Numbered from the stretch's first letter, positions 18,953 through 28,695 are shown. The stretch: DNA of 64,000 nt from Dyella amyloliquefaciens (GCF_004296575.1 NZ_SAYT01000003.1:310001-374000); one strand, 5' to 3'. Notes: generated by a model from the letters alone, not told the origin. Numbers and translations are program-made.

Positions 18953-20059
18953 ATGAAGAAGATCATCTTTGGGAAATGCTACGCGTTTTCTGGCGATGCG
19001 ATGTATCAGGCATGGCTGATGGAGAGTCTGGCGCTCTATGCGGACGCCGGGGATATCCCGTCCGATGTGGATATCCATATCGTCAACGAAATATCCGGTC
19101 GCGCGCTCGTTGCCATGAACCCCAAAGCGCATCGGACCTTCGATCACGGCATGCTGACCTCGTTTCCGGCGGCTGACGTGTATTGGGGATGGTCAGATCG
19201 CGGCTCGTTGGAAGTGGAGGTGACGCTCAGGTCGCGTCGTGGCGTCAAGCGCAACGTGCAGCGGCTGCTGTCGGTCGAATATGCCAGTGACCTGGAGTCA
19301 TTCGAGCAGATCCTGCACGAGTTCGTGCTGGTGCCATCGACCTACTTCTTCAGCGACATGGTGCCCATCCATGCCGCCTGCCTGACCGTGAACGGGCAGG
19401 CGTGCCTGTTGGCAGGCACCGGCGGCGTGGGCAAGTCGGCGGCGATGCTTGCGCTCAGGCAGCACGACGGCGTCGGTTTCGTCAGTGACGATATCTCCCT
19501 CATGTCCTATGGGTCGTCACTGGTGTACGCCAACATGGCGTGGCCGAAGATCTATGGCTACAACTGCAGCGATCCCGCGCTGAAAGGCGAATTGCTCGCC
19601 GGGCGCGGCTGGGTCGACCGCACGCACTTCAACGTCAAGGCCTGGATCAACGTGGCCAGCACGCGGCGAAAGCTGCGGCCGGACAGGGTCTACCGCAAGG
19701 TCGAATCGTCACCGTCACCGCTTTCGCGACTGTATTACCTAGTCCGCGAAGATGTGCCCAAGTTTCAAGTGGCCGGCCTCGAGGCATCGGTTGCCGTCGA
19801 GATGACGATTGCCGTGATAAGCGCGGAATACAGCATTTTCCATGACCAGCTCTACTGGGAGCAGTACAACGCCTTGGCCACGTCGCGTACCGCGATGTTG
19901 ACCATGGAGCAGGTGGTCGCCAACTGGCGGCGACTGCTTGCCGAGTGCCTGGCGACCGTGGCCTGCTTCAAGATCAGCGTCCCCCTGAACATGGACCACG
20001 TTGCATATCGGGACTGCATGATCGATACGCTCATGACAGGAGTGGCAGAGCACGCATGA
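18953..20059 (+). CDS. HPr-kinase-like P-loop protein in polysaccharide cluster
   Basis: A 368-aa soluble protein. Residues about 140-175 carry HAACLTVNGQACLLAG followed by the P-loop GTGGVGKSA and FVSDDISLM, the arrangement of HPr kinase/phosphorylase and its relatives, where a capping Asp-Asp follows the Walker A loop. It lacks other obvious HPr-kinase signatures and no HPr gene is nearby, so the target is probably not HPr. Related HprK-like proteins are known from exopolysaccharide and exosortase clusters without a settled role. It starts 21 bp after wbpE and its TGA overlaps the next gene's ATG (ATGA at 20056), so it belongs to the operon. Regulatory kinase or sugar kinase are both possible. 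Confidence 0.7.
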   Translation: MKKIIFGKCYAFSGDAMYQAWLMESLALYADAGDIPSDVDIHIVNEISGRALVAMNPKAHRTFDHGMLTSFPAADVYWGWSDRGSLEVEVTLRSRRGVKRNVQRLLSVEYASDLESFEQILHEFVLVPSTYFFSDMVPIHAACLTVNGQACLLAGTGGVGKSAAMLALRQHDGVGFVSDDISLMSYGSSLVYANMAWPKIYGYNCSDPALKGELLAGRGWVDRTHFNVKAWINVASTRRKLRPDRVYRKVESSPSPLSRLYYLVREDVPKFQVAGLEASVAVEMTIAVISAEYSIFHDQLYWEQYNALATSRTAMLTMEQVVANWRRLLAECLATVACFKISVPLNMDHVAYRDCMIDTLMTGVAEHA

Positions 20060-21294
20060 GAATCGTCATCCTCACCAACGCATTCCCGTATCACCCCGGC
20101 GAACAGTTCCTCGAAGACGAGATCGGTTACTGGGCGCGGCACCCCGATGCCAGGGCCACCGTGTTGCCGGCGGTGGCCGAGGGCACGCCAAGGCCATTGC
20201 CACCCGGTGTGTCGATGGACCTGAGCATGGTACAGCCCGGCGTGCTGCGTCGCTTGCCTTATATCGTGCAGGCGGCGTTCTCCGGCATGTTCCGCAAGGA
20301 AATCTCCTATCTGCGGCGCTCCGGGAAACTGCAGCGGCCAACAGCGATCCGGGCGCTGCTGCATGTTTCAAAGGTGATGCAACAGGCGGCGTCGCTCGTG
20401 CGTTACGCCAGGCGCAACGGGGTCATCGATGTCGCCTACAGCTACTGGAACGACACACAGGCCTATGCCGCGATTCGCGCGAGGGAGAAGGGGGCTGTTC
20501 GCAGGGTAGTGACGCGGGCCCACGGCATCGATCTCTACCAGGAGCGGCGGATGCTCGACTACATGCCGCTCAAGCGTCAATTCATCGGATCGTTCGACCG
20601 GATCTTCGCGCTGTCGACCGAGGCGCGGGGATATCTGGAGCACACCTACGGCGCACCGCTGGAGAAGATAACCATCATTCCTCTCGGCGTTCCCTTGACC
20701 GCCGGCATCTCCAAGCCGAGCCCGGAAGGCAACCTGCACATCGTTTCGGTGTCGTTCTGCCTGCCCGTGAAACGCATGGACCGGATCATCGAAGGCCTGC
20801 GTTTGTTTGCAACCAAGCACGCGGAATACAGCGTGCGATGGACGCATATCGGCGCCGGTCCGCTGCTGGATGAGATGCGTGAGTTGGCCCAGGTCAGACT
20901 GGGTGCACTCGAGAACATGAAGTTCACGTTCATCGGCGAGTTGCCCAACGATGCCGTGAAAAAGTACTACCTGAACATGCCAGTGGACATCTTCATGAAC
21001 ACGAGCGAGTCGGAAGCCATTCCTGTCTCCATCATGGAGGCGATGAGCACCGGCGTGCTCGCGATCGCTCCCAACGTGGGTGGTGTATCCAACCTTGTCT
21101 CGGCGACCTGTGGCGTACTTCTGAGCAGGAGTCCGAGCTACAAGGAGATCGCGGACGCGATCGCTGTGCTCGCCTACGACCAGGCGCGAAATGATCTTCG
21201 CGTGAATGCAAGAAAGGCCGTCGAGGATCACTTCGACGCATCGAAGAATTACCCGTCGTTCATCAGTGATGTGTTGTCTATTGGCACTTCATGA
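20056..21294 (+). CDS. Glycosyltransferase family 4 protein
   Basis: A 412-aa GT-B fold glycosyltransferase. The N-terminus MRIVILTNAFPYHPGEQFLEDE resembles exopolysaccharide transferases of the WcaL/AmsK type; the middle has RAHGIDLYQERR; the C-terminal nucleotide-sugar domain has the E-X7-E motif in ESEAIPVSIMEAMSTG, followed by APNVGGVSNLV. It should add one sugar to the undecaprenyl-linked repeat unit at the cytosolic face of the inner membrane. ATG at 20056 overlaps the previous stop, which shows coupling and fixes the start. Donor and linkage cannot be read from sequence. Confidence 0.88.
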   Translation: MRIVILTNAFPYHPGEQFLEDEIGYWARHPDARATVLPAVAEGTPRPLPPGVSMDLSMVQPGVLRRLPYIVQAAFSGMFRKEISYLRRSGKLQRPTAIRALLHVSKVMQQAASLVRYARRNGVIDVAYSYWNDTQAYAAIRAREKGAVRRVVTRAHGIDLYQERRMLDYMPLKRQFIGSFDRIFALSTEARGYLEHTYGAPLEKITIIPLGVPLTAGISKPSPEGNLHIVSVSFCLPVKRMDRIIEGLRLFATKHAEYSVRWTHIGAGPLLDEMRELAQVRLGALENMKFTFIGELPNDAVKKYYLNMPVDIFMNTSESEAIPVSIMEAMSTGVLAIAPNVGGVSNLVSATCGVLLSRSPSYKEIADAIAVLAYDQARNDLRVNARKAVEDHFDASKNYPSFISDVLSIGTS

Positions 21295-21399
21295 GACGTG
21301 TTGCAGGGAACGTCATGGTCAATCCCATGTAAGAAGGGAAGCGCATCATGTGCGACATAGTTCGAGTCCGAAAAATCGTGAAATCTGAAAGGTCGGCTT

Positions 21400-22857
21400 G
21401 TGAACTTACGAACGATCGCTGCATTTGCATTTGGGCCCATCGCCACTGCCGGACTGGGCCTCATTACGGTGCCGGCCATCACGTGGATCTTTGCGCCGGC
21501 TGACGTTGGACGTCTAAACGTTATTCAGATCGCAGTGTCGTTTGGGGTACTACTATTCAATCTCGGCCTTGATCGGGCTTATGTGCGCGAATATCACGAA
21601 TGGCCGGATCGCGGTGCTCTTTTGAAAGCCTGCTTTGCACCGGGTTTCCTGCTGCTTCTTCTGGCTATGGTGCTCACCATTCCATTCAGTGAGCGCATAG
21701 CGGTGTTGCTGTTTGGACTGGATAAGGTCGTTTACTACTGGATGCTGGTCGCCTGTGTCGTAGTGAGCTTCATATCAAGATTCCTTTCGCTGATCTTGCG
21801 AATGCAGGACCGAGGAATGGCTTTTTCCATGAGTCAAGTTCTGCCGAAAGTGGCCTTCCTCCTGGTCGTTGGTCTCATGGCGTTGCCGCAGTTCTCGAAG
21901 TCCTTCTGGCAGCTCGAGCTGGCCTATCTGATTTCGTTGCTGTCGGTCCTGTTCGCATTCAGCTGGAATACCCGGCGCGACTGGCGGCCGGCGCTGAGCG
22001 CCTCCTGCTCGAACGAACAGGTCCGCGGCCTGATCAGTTACGGTCTACCGCTCATTTTTGCAGGCGTCGCCTACTGGGGACTCGATGCCACCAGCACGCT
22101 GACGTTGCGCTCGCTGTCGACGCTCACCGAACTGGCGTTCTATTCGGTCTCCATGAGCTTCGCTGGCGTGGGGATCGTGTTTCAGACCATCTTTACCGTG
22201 CTGTGGGCACCGATGGTCTACAAGTGGGTCGCTCATGGTGCAGACATGAAGCGCGTGGATCATGTAGCCCATCAGGCGCTTGCCGTGGTCTGCGCGATCT
22301 GGGTGCTCAGCGGAACATTTTCATGGGTGATCGATTTTCTGCTGCCGGAGAACTACCGTCAGGTGAAATACCTCATGTTGTGCAGCATCGGGCAGCCGCT
22401 GCTGTACACCCTTTCGGAAGTGACCTGTGTGGGCATCGGCATTACGCGCCGCTCGATGTTGTCGCTGTGGTCGACGCTGGTGGCGCTGGTGGTCAACGTA
22501 TTGGGCAGCGTGTGGTTGGTTCCCGCGCATGGCGCGGCGGGCGCCGTCGTTGCCAACGCTGTTGCGTTCCTGGTGTTCTTCATCGCGCGCACCGAGGCCT
22601 CGGCCTATGTGTGGCGCCCGATTCCGCGCACCAAGCTCTACGTGTCGGTGATCGTCGCCGTGGCCTTGTCCATCGCGACGCTCTCCTTCGATGCCGATCA
22701 AGCGGCCTACGTCAGCCTGATCTGGCTGGCGATGGTGCCGGTGGTGTTCTTGACCTTCAGGTCGGAGTGGTCCGACATGTATCGGGCACTTCGTTCGGCC
22801 ATTCGCCCGCATGGATGGCCTGAGGAGGCACGACGAGAACGTGATGCTGTTCCCTAG
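21400..22857 (+). CDS. Polysaccharide repeat-unit flippase (Wzx-like)
   Basis: A 485-aa polytopic protein with about 12 to 14 membrane segments spread evenly through its length and the fold pattern of the MOP exporter superfamily (polysaccharide biosynthesis proteins). It should flip the undecaprenyl-diphosphate-linked repeat unit to the periplasm for the polymerase. The GTG start at 21400 follows AAAGGT; the family-like N-terminus MNLRTIAAFAFGPIATAGLG supports it. The first 500 bp are visibly less GC-rich than neighbouring housekeeping genes, which is common for flippase genes acquired by exchange between polysaccharide loci. It is separated by 105 bp from the upstream glycosyltransferase. 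Confidence 0.87.
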   Translation: MNLRTIAAFAFGPIATAGLGLITVPAITWIFAPADVGRLNVIQIAVSFGVLLFNLGLDRAYVREYHEWPDRGALLKACFAPGFLLLLLAMVLTIPFSERIAVLLFGLDKVVYYWMLVACVVVSFISRFLSLILRMQDRGMAFSMSQVLPKVAFLLVVGLMALPQFSKSFWQLELAYLISLLSVLFAFSWNTRRDWRPALSASCSNEQVRGLISYGLPLIFAGVAYWGLDATSTLTLRSLSTLTELAFYSVSMSFAGVGIVFQTIFTVLWAPMVYKWVAHGADMKRVDHVAHQALAVVCAIWVLSGTFSWVIDFLLPENYRQVKYLMLCSIGQPLLYTLSEVTCVGIGITRRSMLSLWSTLVALVVNVLGSVWLVPAHGAAGAVVANAVAFLVFFIARTEASAYVWRPIPRTKLYVSVIVAVALSIATLSFDADQAAYVSLIWLAMVPVVFLTFRSEWSDMYRALRSAIRPHGWPEEARRERDAVP

Positions 22858-22992
22858 TCGTTGCAGTTGTCGAGGCTTCGGCCCCGTGTAAGGAGAGACA
22901 CAGGGCTGTCGAGATACAGGAAGCAGTTTCGCGAGACTTCACCAGGTTGACGAATCAGGGGGCAACGCTGCAGGCCGAGTGAGGGTCAGGCG

Positions 22993-24270
22993 ATGCCAAG
23001 AATAAATTTGTTCGTGTTTGCGGCGCATCATTTGTCCAGCAATGTTGCTGCCGAGCGTTTCAAGGGTCTGCTGAAATACATGGACCCGGAAAAATATCGA
23101 ATCTTTGTTTTTGCCAGGCAGGCCTCCGCTGCTGCGCCGGTCGAGCACCTGGCCTCTTCGCCGGGCATGCGCATCATTGCGTTGCCCGGGCATTGTGTAG
23201 GCAGCGAGTCGTCCGCCCGTTCTTCGCTGCTCACGCTGGCGAGTGCGTTCGCCCGCTCTTTGCCGTTTCGCGAGCGCGATGACAGTGCGCAGGCGACATC
23301 CTGGCTGGTGCAGGCGTTGGCCGAGGCTGATCGTCTCTGCCGCGAAAGGGTGGCCGCCGGGGAGCACTGTGTAGCCATCGGCACTTATTCACCGGTTGAC
23401 TCCCTGATTGCCGCATCGAACCTCGCCAGTCGTTACGGCATCGGTTGCATGCAGGATTTTCGCGATGGCCTGGTGTTCGAGGCCCTGGGAAAGCCCGGCA
23501 AGCTTCGAAATTTGCTCCGCACGCTGATCGAAAGGCGGGTGGTCGAAAACTGCGACCTGATTACCTCAGTGAGTGGGCCGCTGGTCGACGACTTCCGTCG
23601 CCGGTACCCGCACAAGACAGCCAAGGTACTTCCCAACGGATTTGACCCGGCGGACTTTGAGAGGCTGGCCGGTGATGCGGACGGTGTGAGGCGTGCGAAC
23701 GCGATACTGGCCGAACATGTGCCGGCGGGTTCGACGCTGATCGGGCACTTCGGTCGCATCGGTGCCAGCGATGGCTCTGCCTCGCTGAGTCTCGATTACC
23801 TGGTGGATGCGTTGAATCGTTCGGGGGCATCCGCCACTGGAAAGCATCTGATGTTCGTAGGTGAACTCACCGAGGGTGAGCGTGGCTCGATCGGTCGTGC
23901 AACGTTTCCGGTCACGGTCATTCCACCCGTCGAGCGCAGCGTCGCGCTTCAGCTCATGAAGCATTGCGACAAGCTGCTGCTTCTCACGGGGTCGCGCGTG
24001 AGCTGCGCGACGGGAAAATTGTTCGACTACCTGGCAACCGGTGCCGATGTGGTTTGCGTCACGCGGGTCTGGAACGCAGCGACGGTCATTCTCAAGGAAA
24101 CGGGGGCTGGATGCGCGCTGCTCACCGATGACGGCGACGCAGGCATTCAGGCCTTGCGCGAAGCGCTGTTCGGTCCGGGTGCTGGCGCGCAGCACGACAT
24201 AAGCGCTTACAACCGGATCGTCCAGGCCGGTCTGCTTGATAACTGGATTTCACGGATGGTGACGGCATGA
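22993..24270 (+). CDS. Glycosyltransferase (GT-B fold)
   Basis: A 425-aa protein with a GT-B layout: an N-terminal acceptor domain (LFVFAAHHLSSNVAAERFKGLLKY), a linker with CDLITSVSGPLVDDFRRRYP and VLPNGFDPADFE, typical of GT4-type enzymes, and a C-terminal domain with GKLFDYLATGADVVCV in place of the usual E-X7-E motif. The divergent donor motif makes the exact family uncertain. GAGG lies about 10 bases before the ATG. The stop overlaps the next gene by ATGA (24267), starting a run of three coupled genes through the asnB-like gene. It probably adds a sugar to the repeat unit. Confidence 0.82.
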   Translation: MPRINLFVFAAHHLSSNVAAERFKGLLKYMDPEKYRIFVFARQASAAAPVEHLASSPGMRIIALPGHCVGSESSARSSLLTLASAFARSLPFRERDDSAQATSWLVQALAEADRLCRERVAAGEHCVAIGTYSPVDSLIAASNLASRYGIGCMQDFRDGLVFEALGKPGKLRNLLRTLIERRVVENCDLITSVSGPLVDDFRRRYPHKTAKVLPNGFDPADFERLAGDADGVRRANAILAEHVPAGSTLIGHFGRIGASDGSASLSLDYLVDALNRSGASATGKHLMFVGELTEGERGSIGRATFPVTVIPPVERSVALQLMKHCDKLLLLTGSRVSCATGKLFDYLATGADVVCVTRVWNAATVILKETGAGCALLTDDGDAGIQALREALFGPGAGAQHDISAYNRIVQAGLLDNWISRMVTA

Positions 24271-25574
24271 ATTCGATCAACGATCCAACGCCGGTGATGC
24301 CACCGGTGCCCACGGGACTGCCGGACACGGATGCGCCGAGGCTGACGGTGCGGCACCTGTTCCTTGGAGTAGCGTTCCTGTTGCTGCTTCTTACGGTCGT
24401 GGTGCCCAACTCGCTGCCGATTCCGACCGCGATTGTCATGGGGCTGGCCTTCCTGCTCGCGCTGCCAGGGCTGCGCCTGAGCCTTGGCCTGAGAAACCTG
24501 CTTGCGCTGTACGCGTGCTCTGCGATGGTTACGGTCGTCTATCTCATCGTTGGTGGCATGCATGGCGCGCCATTCATCGGTCTCGTGCAGGTGGCGGCGG
24601 TTTATATCGTGTCGCCCTTCATCTGGATCATCGTGGCCGACGGTCTGCGCAGGGCCATAGGCATCGAGCGTCTCGTCGAATGGCTTGTCGTGCTGAGCCT
24701 GCTGTGCGTTTTCAGTGTGGCTCTGTTCTTCTACCTGTACCTGACCCGCGGTGCGGCGGCCGTGGCGTTCTTCTTCCAGGGAGCCAACCTCAATCTCAAC
24801 GAGGGTTTTGCCGGCGCAACGATGCACGTGTACGGATCGATGATCTTCCTTTGTGGCGGCTTCTTCAGTTCGCCGGAGCTGATCAAGCGACGTACCCTGC
24901 GCTTCGCCCTGCTAGCCATGTTGCTGGTGAGTGCGCTCACGTCGGGACGTTCGGCGCTGATCCTGTCCATTCCGATGGGTGCATGCATCGGCTGGATTCT
25001 GGCGTCGCGAACCACCGAGCATCACGGAAAACCGGCCATCGTTCGCTTCATGCAATACGGCGTGCCATCCCTGGTCGCCATCATGGTCACGCTATATGTG
25101 CTCGAAGCCTATACGCAGGTCAGGATTTCCGCCGTTCTTGACATCGTATTCAACAAGGTGGCGGCAGGTGGCGGCGTAGAGCGCACGGAGATGTCAAGAT
25201 CGTTGTACAACGGCATTCTCAACGATGGAGGGTTGGGCGCCGGGCAGGCCGTTGGCGTCAACTATGTCAGTGATCCGATCCATCCCTGGCGATACGAGGT
25301 GGTCTGGCTGGCCAGCGTTTTCCGCGTTGGCTTGCTTGGCGCATTCATCTACGCGTTGCCTTTCCTGATCTACATGTTCGGCGTGGCGAAGCTTGCACTC
25401 GACCGACGTCTTCCGGTCCACCACAAGTTCATGTTCTCAGGCTTCGTATGCGCCTTCCTGGCGACGAATACCAATCCGTACATCGAAGCATTTTCGCTGC
25501 AGTGGATGTACACGATCCCGTTGGTGTTCTGGTTCGTTGAGCACTCTCTTGCGTTGGTCAGGGTGAGGCGATGA
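24267..25574 (+). CDS. O-antigen/exopolysaccharide polymerase-like membrane protein (Wzy-type)
   Basis: A 435-aa protein with about 10 to 12 membrane helices and a large extracytoplasmic loop near residues 280-350 (YTQVRISAVLDIVFNKVAAG and following), the topology of Wzy polymerases and O-antigen ligases. Sequence conservation in this class is low, so the call rests on topology and location between glycosyltransferase genes and a flippase. It would join repeat units in the periplasm. Coupled by ATGA overlaps to the genes on both sides (24267 and 25571). An O-antigen ligase is the main alternative. Confidence 0.75.
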   Translation: MNSINDPTPVMPPVPTGLPDTDAPRLTVRHLFLGVAFLLLLLTVVVPNSLPIPTAIVMGLAFLLALPGLRLSLGLRNLLALYACSAMVTVVYLIVGGMHGAPFIGLVQVAAVYIVSPFIWIIVADGLRRAIGIERLVEWLVVLSLLCVFSVALFFYLYLTRGAAAVAFFFQGANLNLNEGFAGATMHVYGSMIFLCGGFFSSPELIKRRTLRFALLAMLLVSALTSGRSALILSIPMGACIGWILASRTTEHHGKPAIVRFMQYGVPSLVAIMVTLYVLEAYTQVRISAVLDIVFNKVAAGGGVERTEMSRSLYNGILNDGGLGAGQAVGVNYVSDPIHPWRYEVVWLASVFRVGLLGAFIYALPFLIYMFGVAKLALDRRLPVHHKFMFSGFVCAFLATNTNPYIEAFSLQWMYTIPLVFWFVEHSLALVRVRR

Positions 25575-26668
25575 GCCGGATACGGGTGCTGTTGTTCTCC
25601 AAGTATTCGAGGCGTGGAGCGAGCTCGCGGCTGCGCAGCCTGCAATACCTGCCGCTGCTTCGCGGCTATGGCATCGATGTGGAGGTGCATCCGCTGTTCT
25701 CCGACGAGTACCTCGATGCGATCTATGGCGGCAATTCCAGGGCCGCCATGGTCAATGCATGGCGTCGTGGCATGCAGCGCTTCATGGACCTGCTGAGAAG
25801 CGGCGACCATGACGTTGCGTGGATCGAAGGCGAGCTGTTCCCCTACCTTCCGTCCATGGTCGAGTCACTGCTCGTGCGGTCGGTCCGGCCCTACGTGGTC
25901 GATTACGACGATGCACTGTTTCATCGGTACGACCTGTCTTCCAATCGTTTGGTGCGCGGCTTTCTTGGTCGAAAGATTGACCGCGTGATGCGGGATGCTG
26001 CGTGCGTGGTCGCCGGCAACGGGTACCTCGCGGATCGCGCTGCACTGGCCGGGGCGAGCCGCATCGAAATCATCCCCACCGTGGTGGACGATGGCCGCTA
26101 CGAGACGGTGGCGCACGATGTTGACGAACGCCCCGTCATCGGGTGGGTGGGTTCGCCCCTTACCGAGGACTACCTGCTGGAGGGTCGGGAGGTGCTCGAG
26201 AAGGTTTGCGTCGAGCATGGTGCCCGTCTGCTGCTGGTCGGTGCGCGCGAGAACATCGTCGATCGATTCAACGGGTTCGAGCCTGAGGTGGTTGCGTGGT
26301 CCGAGGAAAGCGAGGCGGCCATGATTGCCCGCATGGACATCGGCATCATGCCGCTGCGCGACGGTCCCTGGGAACGCGGCAAGTGCGGCTACAAGATCAT
26401 CCAGTACATGGCGTGCGGGCTGCCCGTGGTGGCGTCGAACGTTGGGGCGAATATCGACATCGTCAACCACGGTAAAACCGGCTTCCTCGCCGGTGACCCG
26501 GCAAGCTGGGAGAAAAGTTTGGTGCAATTGATCACGGATCGCGCCATGCGCCTTCGCATGGGGCAGGCTGGCCGCGCATCGGTCGAGCGCACTTACTGCC
26601 TGAAGACACAGGCGCCAAGGCTTGCAGACGTGCTGCGCAGCGTGGGGCAGGGCCGATGTGCGGCATAA
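25571..26668 (+). CDS. Glycosyltransferase family 4-like protein
   Basis: A 365-aa GT-B enzyme. N-terminal LLFSKYSRRGASSRLRSLQYL and VVDYDDALFHRYD are seen in GT4-like polysaccharide transferases; the C-terminal domain has IGWVGSPLTEDYL, IGIMPLRDGPWERGKCGYK and QYMACGLPVVASNVGAN. It probably builds the lipid-linked repeat unit. The start overlaps the polymerase stop (ATGA) and its own 3' end overlaps the asnB-like gene by 13 bp, so all are on one transcript. Confidence 0.88.
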   Translation: MSRIRVLLFSKYSRRGASSRLRSLQYLPLLRGYGIDVEVHPLFSDEYLDAIYGGNSRAAMVNAWRRGMQRFMDLLRSGDHDVAWIEGELFPYLPSMVESLLVRSVRPYVVDYDDALFHRYDLSSNRLVRGFLGRKIDRVMRDAACVVAGNGYLADRAALAGASRIEIIPTVVDDGRYETVAHDVDERPVIGWVGSPLTEDYLLEGREVLEKVCVEHGARLLLVGARENIVDRFNGFEPEVVAWSEESEAAMIARMDIGIMPLRDGPWERGKCGYKIIQYMACGLPVVASNVGANIDIVNHGKTGFLAGDPASWEKSLVQLITDRAMRLRMGQAGRASVERTYCLKTQAPRLADVLRSVGQGRCAA

Positions 26669-28623
26669 CCGGGTTCTGGCAGCTTCAGCAGGGCGACCGC
26701 CAGGCCTTGCTTGATCGGGCGGTGGCCATGTCGCGCCAGCTCACTCATCGCGGCCCCGACGACGGTGGCGTGTGGTGCGATGAGTTCGCAGGCATTGCGC
26801 TGGCACATCGCAGGCTGTCGATCCTCGACCTGTCCGACGCCGGCCACCAGCCCATGCCATCGGCATGCGGGCGCTACGTCGTCGTGTTCAACGGCGAGAT
26901 CTACAACCACCTTGAATTGCGCGATCGCCTGGAGCAGGAAGGACGTGCCCCGGCGTGGCGAGGTCATTCGGACACCGAGACTCTGCTGGCCTGCATGGTG
27001 GCGTGGGGTATCGAGCAGACGCTGAAAGCCAGCGTCGGGATGTTTGCTTTCGCGGTGTGGGACAGGCAGGAACGTGCGTTTACCCTGGCCAGGGACCGCA
27101 TGGGCGAGAAGCCGCTGTACTACGCATGGCAAGGGCAGACCTTCCTGTTCGGCTCGGAGTTGAAAGCACTGAAAGCGCACCCGGTGTTCCGGGCGGAAGT
27201 GGATCGCGATGCACTTGCCTTGCTGCTGGCCTACGACTGCATTCCGGCGCCGCACTCCATCTATCGCCATGTATTCAAGTTGCCGCCGGGGCATTTGCTG
27301 TGCATTTGCGCCGAGGCTCCGGGCGAGGCGCAAGCGGTGCCGTACTGGCGTTGCAATGACATCGTCAGTGCGGGGCTGCGCGATCCCCTGGACTGCAGTG
27401 ACGAAGAGGCGATCGATGCCCTGGAGAAGCAACTGGGGGCCAGCGTCGGCGGGCAGATGATTTCGGATGTGCCGCTTGGGGCGTTCCTCAGTGGCGGCAT
27501 CGACAGCAGTACGGTGGCGGCGCTGATGGCGGCGTCCAGTCGAAGCCAGGTACGGACCTTCACCATCGGTTTCGACGAGAGCGACTACGACGAGGCCGTG
27601 CATGCCAAGGCCGTGGCGCGGCATCTGGGGACGGAGCACACCGAACTGTATGTTCGTCCCGAGGATACGCTCGCCGTCATCCCGAAACTTCCGTCCATCT
27701 ATTGCGAACCCTTCGGCGACTGTTCGCAGATTCCGACCTTCCTGATCAGCGAACTGACCCGCCGCGAAGTCACCGTGGCGCTCAGCGGCGATGGTGGCGA
27801 TGAATTGTTTGGCGGCTACAACCGCTATCTCGCGGCGCGCACGACCTGGGAGCGCATGCAACGCACGCCGCCGTTGGTGCGTCGCGCGATGGCAGCTACT
27901 TTGCAGGCGCTTCCGGCAGGCGGTTGGGACACCTTGGCGGCCATGGCCAGCCCGGTGCTCCCCAAGAGCATGCGCATGAGCAATCCCGGCGACAAGGCGC
28001 ACAAGCTGGCAGAAGTACTGACCCAGTCCGACGGTCGGGCGTTCTTCCTCAGCCTGGTGAGCAACTGGCGCGATCCCGCCAGCATCGTGGTGGGTGCGCG
28101 CCGGACCACGACACTGCTTACCGACGCCCGGTCCTGGCCCAAGGCCGACGATCTGGCGGAGTGGATGATGGCGATGGATGCGCAGAACTATCTGCCGGAC
28201 GACATCCTGGTGAAGGTGGATCGCGCCGCCATGGCCAACAGCTTGGAAACGCGCGCGCCCTTGCTCGATCACCGCGTGGTGGAGCTCGCCTGGCGCGTAC
28301 CGCTGCACCAGAAGATTCGTCACGGACAGGGCAAGTGGCTGATGCGCCAGTTGCTCTACCGGCATGTGCCGAAGGAGTTGATCGAGAGGCCCAAGATGGG
28401 CTTCGGCATTCCGCTGGGAAGTTGGTTGCGAGGCCCCCTGCGCGACTGGGCCGAGGCGTTGCTGAGCGAAAGCCGACTGCGCAGTGAGGGTTATCTGGAA
28501 CCTGCGCCGATCCGGAAGCGCTGGGCGGAGCATCTTGCCGGCAAGCGCAATTGGCAGCAGTCACTGTGGACGGTGCTGATGTTCCAGGCATGGCTGGAGA
28601 AGACGGAGGGAACCCTGTCATGA
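26656..28623 (+). CDS. asnB: Asparagine synthase-like glutamine amidotransferase
   Basis: A 655-aa class II amidotransferase. MCGITGFWQL exposes the N-terminal nucleophile C2 of the glutaminase domain, followed by RGPDDGGVW and the ammonia-channel region; the C-terminal synthetase domain has the PP-loop SGGIDSSTVAALM (near 278) and LSGDGGDELFGGYNRY. The enzyme activates a carboxylate with ATP and transfers ammonia from glutamine. Inside polysaccharide clusters such proteins often amidate uronic acids rather than make asparagine, which fits the wbpB-D-E uronic acid genes upstream. True asparagine synthetase cannot be excluded. Overlaps the preceding glycosyltransferase by 13 bp. Confidence 0.9.
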   Translation: MCGITGFWQLQQGDRQALLDRAVAMSRQLTHRGPDDGGVWCDEFAGIALAHRRLSILDLSDAGHQPMPSACGRYVVVFNGEIYNHLELRDRLEQEGRAPAWRGHSDTETLLACMVAWGIEQTLKASVGMFAFAVWDRQERAFTLARDRMGEKPLYYAWQGQTFLFGSELKALKAHPVFRAEVDRDALALLLAYDCIPAPHSIYRHVFKLPPGHLLCICAEAPGEAQAVPYWRCNDIVSAGLRDPLDCSDEEAIDALEKQLGASVGGQMISDVPLGAFLSGGIDSSTVAALMAASSRSQVRTFTIGFDESDYDEAVHAKAVARHLGTEHTELYVRPEDTLAVIPKLPSIYCEPFGDCSQIPTFLISELTRREVTVALSGDGGDELFGGYNRYLAARTTWERMQRTPPLVRRAMAATLQALPAGGWDTLAAMASPVLPKSMRMSNPGDKAHKLAEVLTQSDGRAFFLSLVSNWRDPASIVVGARRTTTLLTDARSWPKADDLAEWMMAMDAQNYLPDDILVKVDRAAMANSLETRAPLLDHRVVELAWRVPLHQKIRHGQGKWLMRQLLYRHVPKELIERPKMGFGIPLGSWLRGPLRDWAEALLSESRLRSEGYLEPAPIRKRWAEHLAGKRNWQQSLWTVLMFQAWLEKTEGTLS

Positions 28624-28639
28624 CGACTTCCTGAAGAAA

Positions 28640-28669
28640 ACGCCCGGCTCGTCGCGCAACGACGGGCGT
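28640..28669 (+). other. Stem-loop between asnB and glycosyltransferase
   Basis: ACGCCCG (28640-28646) pairs with CGGGCGT (28663-28669), with TCGT/ACGA able to extend the stem inside. It begins 17 bp after the asnB stop and lacks a T-tract; partial attenuation of the last two genes is possible. Confidence 0.35.
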
Positions 28670-28695
28670 AAGAAGGGCATGCGCGAGGTGCACGA

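Noticed and set aside
26593-28533. 646-codon open frame antisense to the asnB-like gene
   Set aside because: His/Arg/Gln-rich and domain-free; asnB motifs on the sense strand are intact.
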